A stretch of 64,000 nt of DNA from Pyxicephalus adspersus. Lineage: Eukaryota > Chordata > Amphibia > Anura > Pyxicephalidae. The notes under the pieces are model-generated. The model had not been told where the DNA came from. It saw only the letters and a list, made by a program, of their open reading frames with translations, and did no database searches. Position numbers and translations under genes: made by a program. Of this stretch, positions 56,235 through 64,000 are shown piece after piece (the first letter of the stretch is position 1; each line of letters begins with the position of its first letter). The stretch lies in contig NC_092860.1 in assembly GCF_032062135.1 (NCBI RefSeq), positions 156,617,972 through 156,681,971 on the forward strand, written 5' to 3'.

Positions 56235-57648
56235 TCGTTCCAATCCAATTTATCTTTAGGCAGGTCTGAAGGGACATTTTTTTCTTCATAAAAATGGATG
56301 CATGCACACGTCACAGAGTCAATTATTTTGCTATTAATGTTAGATTTGTTGATGAAAATAATAAAATAATACCGCAAACCCTGGGAGTAAAGGACACTCA
56401 GGCACATCACACCAGTGACTATCTTTAGAAGTTAGTGGAGGATGTTCTAGAAGATTTTGAAATGAAAAAGGAACAGATAATGTGACAGATAATGCTTCTA
56501 ATATGTTGAGCACATTTTAGAAAATTAATAAAGTAGATGAAGAAAGTGTCAGACAGATATTAGAGGAAGACAGTTCTGCAAGTATTGGAGAAAGTGAAAG
56601 CGAAGAGAATACTGACATTTTGGATAACATTGTTGAAGAAGCATATAAGTGTACTGCAATTCAACATACGCGCTGTGCTGCTCATACTCTGCAACTTGCA
56701 ATAAGAGATGGATTGAAAGATCCTCATGCAGCTACTCTAATTGGCAAATTGAGGCAAGTAACTGCTGCAGCCAGGGCCCCTAAAACAGATGCCATTTTGA
56801 AAAAATGTGCAGGAAAAGGAGCCATTTTGGATCAAACAACTTGCTGGGGAAGCAATTATTTCATGTGTTTGCTTAAACGACTTTCTTGAAGAACTGGACA
56901 ATGAAATTGTTTTATTATCTGAAAGCCAGTTGACACAAGTAAAAGCACTGGAAAATCTACTTTCTAACCCCTTTACTGTCACCAAGAGTTTGCAATCTGA
57001 AGATTTAACACCTGGTAAATTCTTCTTAAAATGGAGGAGCCTGATATATTGCCCGAACAAAAGTGGAGGGATAATAGCTGATGGCATTGTATCTTTAATG
57101 AGGAAAATAGAGAATTTCTTATTGGATAATCAAATCTTGTTAGCTGCTATTTATGTTGATCCAATAAGCCGAATTTTGTTGAGCAATGACCAGACTGATA
57201 CTGCAAGAAAAGCCTTCTATGATGTAGCAGTTCCACTGAATGAAGTTATAAGCACTGTTAACTTAGGATCATCCTCTTCAAATAAAGAATTAGACTTTGA
57301 TTCCTACTTGGACAAAATGGAACTTTCAACAGTAAAGCGACATTGCATATGTGTGAAAGATAAATGTCCAGAAAATGTCCAAATAAAGAGATTCCAGCAG
57401 GAGTTCTTTAAAGAATTAAAAGAAGAAAAAAAGTATGAACGCTCATCGAAACTGACTAGAAGAAGCCATCCATGTTTATCCCGAGATTATTAGTGATGTG
57501 ACTAGAACCGTAACAGCAATGCCACCCACCCAAGTCAGTGTTGAAAGACTATTTTCATCTCCAAAAATAATCAAGTCAGATTTAAGAGCTTCCATGAAAG
57601 AGGATCTGGCAGAAGCAATTCTGTTTCTTAGAACAACACTACATTGAA
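56235..57648 (+). pseudogene. hAT transposase, C-terminal two-thirds
   Basis: It begins at MDACTHHRVNYFAIN (56288) and shares 56250-56610 with the fragment at 48869-49220, including the TAG after HHTSDYL. It then continues TAIQHTRCAAHTLQLAI, LLAAIYVDPISRILLS and DFDSYLDKMEL. It ends with the hAT dimerisation block: TAMPPTQVSVERLFSS, PKIIKSDLRASM and EAILFLRTTLH-stop at 57646-57648. There are frame changes near 56490, 56880 and 57465. No BED finger is present. Confidence 0.9.
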
Positions 57649-57680
57649 ACAACACTACATTCAACAACACTACATTCAAA

Positions 57681-57870
57681 TTTGTTAAATAATTGATCCT
57701 TCATTTCCTGAGGCCTATTCCACAATATTTGGACATTAGCTTGCGTAATTCCTCCTTATGAGCTTCATCCACAAATTTGTTAAATAATTGATCCTTCATT
57801 TCCTGAGGCCTATTCCACAATATTTGGACATTAGCTTGCGTAATTCCTCCTTATGAGCTTCATCCAACTT
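57681..57870. repeat. 95-bp tandem duplication
   Basis: Two adjacent copies (57681-57775 and 57776-57870) are the same by eye, from TTTGTTAAATAATTGATCC to CTTATGAGCTTCATCCA. The duplicated piece belongs to the transposase fragment on the minus strand. Confidence 0.93.
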
Positions 57871-58047
57871 TCTCAGACCTCCTCTTGGTAATTTTTCCAC
57901 TGTACCGGACGATTAATAGATCTTAATAATTTTGGGTATGTTTGTAAGACTACAACCCAAAACCATTGCTATCTGGGAGTCATCACTTCCATTCAGATAA
58001 CTGTCTACCATTCTTTGACGTTCTGCATTACCTAATTCTCTGGCCAT
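57700..58047 (-). pseudogene. Tc1/mariner-type transposase N-terminal fragment
   Basis: From an ATG at 58047 the minus strand reads MARELGNAERQRMVDSYLNG, then SQIAMVLGCSLTNIPKIIKIY-stop, and after the stop GTVEKLPRGGLRKLDEAHKE. This is a helix-turn-helix DNA-binding region with a GRPRKL-like hinge, as in Tc1/mariner or pogo-like transposases. The catalytic DDE part is absent. The 95-bp duplication lies at its end. Confidence 0.65.
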
Positions 58048-58334
58048 AAGGGTAAGTGCAATACTGAATATAAAGTATTCCTAAAATAAAAAATATCTTA
58101 AAACATAGTATAAATCCCTGAAATAAGGATTTTTAATTTTAAAATTTTATAAAGTAAAAAACATAATAATTGACAAATCATCAATTTATTTTCATATATT
58201 TTTATTAATGTTTCTTGGGAAAAATGGTAAAATTATTGTGTTATATTTAATTTTATAATAAATTTATTGATTTATGATTATTAGGGAGTCTAAATTTTTT
58301 GTGAAGTTTGGTTGCAAAAGTGTGAAGATAAAAT

Positions 58335-58442
58335 GAGAAACCCTGTACATACAGAGGAGTCAGAGTCGGGGGTACCATAAACTGACGAGTCAGGGAGTCG
58401 GAGTCAAAGGATTTATCTACCGACTCCACAGTCCTGGATATG
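58335..58442. repeat. GAGTC-rich dispersed repeat
   Basis: The text GGAGTCAGAGTCGGGGG and GGGAGTCGGAGTCAAAGG, with CCGACTCCACAGTCCTGG, forms partial inverted repeats. It resembles a GACTCC-type dispersed repeat I recall from vertebrate genomes. The family is unassigned. Confidence 0.5.
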
Positions 58443-59370
58443 ATCAGAACTGATTCCAACTTGAATTTGAACTATTCTGACTTGAGATCAGAAATGAGTT
58501 TCATTATTCTCAATGTCCTGTTCATGGCTTTCAGGACAGTGAGGACATTTTCTTATCTGAGGTAGTCCATGATACTTTTTGAATTTTGTTGCAGGACTTT
58601 TAAGCAGAATTTTGAACTGAGTGAGGAGGAGAGTCTAAATGATTGAGGAACATGCAGTGGCATCTTGCAAGCCGTGGGTGACCTGCGGCCAAAAGAAATA
58701 AGATAATTTCTGGGGCTCTGCCTTTCTCTTTTTCCATTTGGTAATTATCCCGGTGATTGGAAGAGCTCCTGTATCCATGTGTAAAGCCCTAAAGTTAGTA
58801 TCTGCTGTGGAAATCATTGTTGTTGCCTCTTAGTCTGCGGAGCTCCGATATCAGGCGGCCATCTTAGAAGCTGGCCCGACACGCTCCCAGACATTTATAT
58901 TTTAAAAGACCCCTGTATTCCCTAAGATCTAAGTCACAGGCTGTAACCTGAATCTTCAGTTCTTTTCACACTGATATAAAACCCACATTTCCCAGCATCA
59001 AGGCCTTACTTTATATATTACCAACAAGGCCTTACTTTATATATTACTTTACATATTACCAATATATTTCCAGAAATCACCACCACTGTATGTCTTCTAC
59101 CTTTATTCATCCACTGGCTTTTTATGAATGAGAGGAGGGCAAAGAGGTTAGTACCAACAAGGGATTGGGCATACTTTAAGCTTTCTATCATATGCTTTCT
59201 AGGGGCACAGGAGTTGTTTTTAAGATTAATAAATATTGTTTTTATCTTTGTTGTTACCCCAGAAATGATTTAGGTCACATCACATAGACTTCATAGTAAT
59301 TTTTTTTTCACAAAATGTCCAGTACCAGTGAACAAAATATTACAAAGCAAAAGTAAAAACTAAAAAGTAA
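58443..59370. other. Flank downstream of V2R-C, no gene
   Basis: A short tandem duplication, GGCCTTACTTTATATATTAC, occurs at about 59003 and 59029. No coding support. The 3' UTR of V2R-C would lie here on the minus strand, but no poly(A) signal stands out. Confidence 0.5.
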
Positions 59371-60278
59371 TTATAATCTGATCTTAATAAGTATAAATTG
59401 CCTTGTGTTTCTCTCGGGTTTTATGATAATTATGTAACATTTAGAGAAGAAAATACAGCCTAATAACCCAGCACTGGAGGTCAGTATGGCGAATACCTCC
59501 ACAGCCACCATGTATTTCCCTCTGGTGCTCAGATAGGCCGGGATCATGGCAATCCACACACTGCAGAACACCAGCATGCTGAAGGTGATGTACTTGGCCT
59601 CATTAAAACTGTCCGGTAATGTCCTCACCATGAAAGCCAGAACAAAACTCACAGCAGCCAGAATCCCCATATAACCCAACACAAAGTAGAACCCGATAAC
59701 TGACCCCTCATTACGCTGAATGATGATCTTCCCACAAGAGGAGTGCAAGTCATACTCTTGGTAGGGAGGAGACCCTGATAGCCAAATAACACAGATCAGA
59801 ACCTGGACAGAGGAGCAGATTATGACAACAGAATTAGAAATCTTCTCTCCCACCCACTTCCTCCATACACTGCCAGGTTTGGAGGCTTTGAAGACAATGC
59901 AGACTGTGATAGTCTTGGCCAGATCAGAAGACACAGTGATGGAGAAGAAGATCCCAAATGATATTTGTCTCAGCATGCAGGTTATATCCACAGGACGTCT
60001 GAGGAACAGGAAGACACAGAGGAAGCTCAACAAGATGGAGGTCAGGAGGATGAAACTCACATTCTGGTTATTGGCTTTCACTATTGGAGTGTCCCGGAGT
60101 ATAATAAATAATGGTATTATAAAGACAGTTACAGCAGAACAAAATGTATAGATAATACAAAATGTCTGAGTCATGACGTCAATGTCATAGGACAGATAGT
60201 CATATGTTTTGGGAATACATTTCACTTTCCTCTCATCTGGCCACTGGTCACCAGGACATTTGTAGCAGATGTCACTGT
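59371..60278 (-). CDS. V2R-C exon 6 (seven-helix domain)
   Basis: It encodes DSDICYKCPGDQWPD, then seven helices with TPIVKANNQNVSFILL, ITCMLRQ and [18 protein letters not shown], and ends with stop at 59371-59373. Compared with V2R-B, the loop-2 cysteine of IIIQCNEGS is arginine (CGT, 59713-59715), a new cysteine appears six or seven residues earlier (SSCGK, 59734-59736), and the valine of SSVLAKT in TM3 is aspartate (59923-59925). These are visible in the sequence; their effect is inference. Confidence 0.95.
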
Positions 60279-62214
60279 CTATAGGAGAATAGCACAAAAT
60301 TCCTTTTCTACAGTTTTGAAGCTGAATAAATGTATCACATTCACTGGTATAAGGACATTTTTTAAATCGAACAGGCTAACCTCTAAATTATACATTTATA
60401 GAAAAAAAAAACATACTGGGAAATCTTTGTGTTTTTTAATAAAGTCAATGGAACTAAATGGAGTTAAAGACCTAATGGATGTACCTTAATAGGATGTGTG
60501 CCGGTATTTCTGTTGAGTGAATGTTTTGAAATAATTGTCCCCTTCATCTTTTTAAAACCTTCCCTTCCTTTCCCTCTCTCAGTGCGCTAATAAGGGAAAG
60601 TTTTTAAAAACACCTGTAGGACTCAAGGTCTGGGTTTCTGATACTATAACAATTTGTCAATATTGTAATTTGTATAATTAGTGGTATCAAGATTGTAAGA
60701 TTTAGCTTGGTGTACAATATACAGTTGTAGGGAGAATACCCCCATCACAGATGAGAATTTCTAGAAGCTCACATTAGATCTGGAGAAGCAGAATGCAATA
60801 CTGACAGACATTTGACAATCTTGTAAGGTTCCTTCTTATTGAGAAAAGTTTAGAAGGTACAATTTAAAGGGTGGGGATTAGTCAGGATAATGCGGTAGGG
60901 AGGGGAGTTACTGTAAACAGAAAGAGGGCACCCAGAAGAAAGAAATTTGCCATTTCAACTGAGCTAAATGGCAGACCCAGATGTTACCACTTCCCCCAAG
61001 AGCCAGGGGAGCAGCTTATTAAGTAAATATAGGGAGGGTAATTTAGGTAGATCTATACCAGCCCTTCTCAGGCAGGGTTCTTCCAGATACTGCTAAGGGT
61101 TCCACAAGCTGTGGTTGATGACCTCCCATTTGAAAATGCCTCCATAGTTCTGGGGCCAACAACACTTGCTAGTGCCAGCTGCATTACCCTAATGACATTT
61201 TAGTTATCCAAAAAGGAGGTGCCACACTCACCTCTTCTTTGATAAGGTGCAGGCATCTCTATCCTGCGAATTGAGGCAGTTCTGACTGTGAGCGTGCTTA
61301 TGCTACTAAGCTTTATCAGTTTCGCCCAACCCGCTGGCCAATCAGAGAAAAGCCTCTTAATCATCCCTGGCTATTTACATAGCTCAGGGCAACGTGTCTC
61401 CACCAGGGCCGAGCCCCTAGTCCCTCTAAGCCAGTTCCTCTACACTTGTTGCTTAATCCAGCGTTTCCTCTGTCCAGCTCCTGTGTTACCCCCTTGTTGC
61501 CCAGTCTGTTGTTTCCAGCCAACTTCCCTTGTGCTGTTCCAGTGTTCCTCTCTGTGGATACTCTTGTGTCTCCCATGTTCCCTGTGTCTGCAGTGGCCCC
61601 TGTGTCACTGGTGTCTATTTCCTGGATCCCTGGTTTTTGACCCCTGGCTTGTGACCTGATCTATCTTGCTTGTGACCTGACCTCTCTTGCTTGCTGCTGC
61701 CTTGACCCCGGCCTTCCTTGACAATTCTTCTGCTTAGTGATTTGGTACCATGTACCATCCTGCGCACTTTGGTGTGCCGAAGGACGGCAACCTGGCAGTA
61801 ACCAGCAGCACAACATCCTCACCACTAGAGACTCTGGAGAAGACCTGATTGCCGCTTAGACTCTGCGCCTTGGCCCTTCTCAGGGCTTACACCACTTTTG
61901 TGCAAGCTGTAGCACCCTCTAATGCCCCTGTCTCCCCAAGCGTGACAGGAGGCATTTTATTGATGATAGATGTTATTACCTATATGTTGTGTATAATAAT
62001 TACATAATAATTACGTTTTTTGTATTTTGTTTGATATTATTGATCGTGCATCCTGTTTGAACCCTAACAATGTGTCTATGGAATAATTACCTATTACATT
62101 GGAGATTTCCCCTTCAGAACATGATACACATTGGTAACAGCAAACATGAATTCCTCCAGTTTGAACTTTTCTGGATCCAGGAAGACACGGTTCATTGCAC
62201 CAAGCTTGGGGAAT
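59371..62214 (-). CDS. V2R-C: vomeronasal type-2 receptor, exons 5 and 6 (partial gene)
   Basis: Exon 5 is 62091-62214 and exon 6 is 59371-60278, both on the minus strand with AG/GT borders and the same lengths (124 and 908 bp) and phase as V2R-B. The predicted product is a close paralogue of V2R-B over the cysteine-rich and seven-helix domains. Exons 1-4 were not found in the window; they should lie beyond the right edge, unless lost. Coding is uninterrupted, but the substitutions at conserved sites (see exon 6) leave its function open. The intron holds a solo LTR. Confidence 0.9.
61220..61947 (+). mobile_element. Complete solo LTR (Gypsy family) in the V2R-C intron
   Basis: It begins TGCCACACTCACC and ends CCAAGCGTGACA, with GGAGG duplicated on both sides (61215-61219 and 61948-61952). 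At 728 bp it is the reference copy for the LTR fragments at 6935, 22021, 42730 and 47641. It contains a CCAATCAGAG box, CTCAGGGCAACG and CCCTTCTCAGGGC blocks. No internal genes adjoin it. Confidence 0.93.
62091..62214 (-). CDS. V2R-C exon 5 (cysteine-rich linker)
   Basis: After the acceptor tttttag the exon reads IPQAWCNEPCLPGSRKV and IHVCCYQCVSCSEGEISN, with every linker cysteine of V2R-B in place. The donor AATAG|gtaatt gives phase 1, matching exon 6. Confidence 0.95.
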
Positions 62215-62570
62215 CTAAAAGTTAAATATTGTTAACCTTGCTATGATTTTCTTACTGTATCATTCACATTTAAATCAAGAACATTCAATCAGCACCATCC
62301 AGTCTACTTTTCTTCACAGTAAGAGTTACCCACCCTTTTATCCATACCTCCCAACTTTCTGAGGTTAAAAAGTATGTAAGCAACAGAAACACTCCATGGC
62401 CCCAGATATTTTGTTTCCACTTTTTTCTTTATACTTGTTTTAAGTTTACCAATGTGATATTATTATAGTTGGAAAAAAGGTTTGCTTTGATAAAATATTT
62501 ATACTGGGCAGTGGGCAGGCAGCAGCAGTAAATAGCATGAGGAGGAAGCGGCAGGCCCTGAGGCATAGGC

Positions 62571-62655
62571 CCTAATTCATCAATAAAATCCGCGCTCGCT
62601 GGTCGCGTGTACTTTCGCGCTTCCAGCGAGCCGGTTTTCCGCGGTCCGGAGTCAA
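62571..62655. mobile_element. Fragment of a CCCCTGATTCATCA MITE
   Basis: CCCTAATTCATCAATAAAAT followed by GCGCTCGCTGGTCGCG and TTTCCGCGGTCCGGAGTC matches the reverse complement of the right half of the copy at 36778. It joins the hAT transposase coding sequence at 62656 and is open in its frame by chance. Confidence 0.75.
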
Positions 62656-64000
62656 GTGGCTGGTGCTAGGTCTCCACGGCAAAGTGTCCCTGGAGGAAGA
62701 GGTTGATGCACAAGATTCAAAGGAGAAGGTGGAAGTGGAGGTTGAGGGGGAAATTAAATGGCGATGTGCTCTGGGCGGAGGTAGGTATGCAGGCCTTGCT
62801 GCAGCTGCATCTTCCCCTGCTGCCCAGTGAGCTGTAAAGGAAATATATCTTCGCACTCCATGCTTGCTCGACCAACTGTCGGTTGTCAGGTGCACTTTGC
62901 CAGAAACTGTGTGCTGCAGGGCCATAGACACATTGCTCTGAACGTATTCATGCAAAGCAGGAACACATTTTTGTGAAAAGTACTGTCGCTTAGGCATAAT
63001 GTACTGTGGGTTTGTGCAGAGGAATGCGTGACGGAACGCACTGGAGTCCACCAGCAGGTAAGGGAGGAGCTCTAATGCAATCAGCTGTGCAATTGCTGCA
63101 TTGATCAGCTTTATTTTGGGGTCATTTGGGCCATATTTCCTCTTGCGCTCCAGCATCTGGGGGATGGAAGGTTGGATGCTGCTAATGCAAACCACGGAAA
63201 CATTGGATAATGGGGTAGAAGTTGTGGGGGATGGCAATGATGCCTGGTCCTGACTGCTAGCAACGCTAAAGACAGCAGCCGATCTGCGTTTGAGCTGCTG
63301 CTCAACACTAGTGCAGCCTGAAAAAGGTAATGATCTCCTAGATGCCACACTCAAATTCATGGCAGCAGCACTGGAAACTGTAGTGGCAGAAGGAGGAAAG
63401 GCAGCGGAGGAGGATCGAGAAGTTGGAGCTGGCTTCTTGGGCGGAGGTGGTCGCCCAGAGCTCTGTTCTTTCACCAGGTGTTCACGCCAGGTTTCTGGAT
63501 GGTGGCTTTTTAAATGGGTGGTCATGCAGCTTGTTCCAAGTTTGTTTGTGTTTTTACCTCGTTTTCAAGTATTGAGCACACAGTTTACAAATGACCATAG
63601 TGTTATCATCACTATAGACATTAAAAAATGCCCACACTGGCGAACATTTAACTGGGCCGAAAGTTGCTCTAGATCTGGTGGTGATGGTGGCGGTCCGCGG
63701 TTGTTGAGGCACAGGTGTGGGGACAGCTTCCGGCGATTTACGTCTATGACTTACCACACTTGTATGTGAAGACTGCAGAGTGTGGGCAGCTTTTACCCTC
63801 TTACTCCCTCTCCCCCTTTGAGCACGCTCTGCAACCTCCTCATCCTCTTCCTCTTCTTCTTCTTCCTCCTCCTCCTGCCTATGAGGATCTCCTTGTTCGC
63901 CCCATGTCGGATCAAGGACAACATCATCATCAGAAGAGACAGTTTCCCTATATGTGCCGAAAGGAAGCTGCGGCCTTTTGGAGCCAGTTTGAATTGGCTC
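62656..64000 (-). pseudogene. BED-type hAT transposase, N-terminal half (runs off the right edge)
   Basis: From the right edge the minus strand gives an acidic region with a long Glu run, a basic segment and a BED zinc finger (SPVWAFFNVYSDD, CKLCAQYL, then TTHLKSHHPETW). It continues to KRKYGPNDPKIKLINAAIAQ, ELLPYLLVDSSAFRHAF and HLTTDSWSSKHGVRRYIS, hAT catalytic-domain blocks. One extra A near 63560 (CTTGAAAACGAGG) shifts the frame inside the zinc finger. The 3' part is cut off by the MITE at 62655. It is the same transposase family as 1883-2580. Confidence 0.9.

Noticed and set aside
62220..64000. Search for V2R-C exon 4
   Set aside because: Only MITE and hAT sequence is found; exons 1-4 are not in the window.

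Overview
This window looks like vertebrate nuclear DNA, most probably from a frog. It holds vomeronasal type-2 receptor (V2R, class C GPCR) genes with the usual six-exon structure, spread over long introns, in a background made largely of transposons: L1/Tx1-like and L2 LINEs, a chromodomain Gypsy retrotransposon and its LTRs, a Penelope-like element, several hAT transposases, a Tc1/mariner-type fragment and many short inverted-repeat elements. The species cannot be fixed from the sequence alone. One assembly gap (426 N) lies at 1457-1882.

Receptor genes. V2R-B (+, 23470-38280) has six exons whose phases join without a stop into a predicted 859-residue receptor. It has a signal peptide, a Venus-flytrap ligand-binding domain (exons 1-4), a cysteine-rich linker (exons 5-6) and seven membrane helices (exon 6). 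V2R-C (-, 59371-62214) shows intact exons 5 and 6 of a close paralogue; exons 1-4 would lie beyond the right edge. V2R-A (+, 15500-15875) is a broken last exon with an internal deletion and two stop codons. B and C face each other tail to tail, with 21 kb of repeats between them.

Left part (1-14500): remains of a BED-type hAT transposase, a 75-bp satellite whose orientation flips at about 778, a minus-strand LINE split by a solo LTR (TSD TGCAT), then a plus-strand LINE split by a 1964-bp hAT-like element and by a tRNA-derived SINE. Both of those insertions have target-site duplications, and mentally removing them restores the LINE reading frame. Middle (14500-23400): L2 fragment, V2R-A, another hAT copy, and a minus-strand Gypsy (gag, protease, RT, RNase H) inserted among LINE pieces. 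V2R-B introns (23715-37372) carry LINE, LTR and hairpin elements, including a 1001-bp TTAA-flanked element sitting inside a 47-bp tandem repeat.

Right part (38300-64000): hAT-like, Gypsy and Penelope-like elements; two half-copies of one hAT transposase in opposite orientation that share the same stop codon; a nest of short elements around a LINE piece at 54-55.5 kb; V2R-C with a solo LTR in its intron; and a further BED-hAT transposase running off the right edge.

All protein and element assignments come from reading translated sequence against remembered family motifs. No alignment or database search was run.
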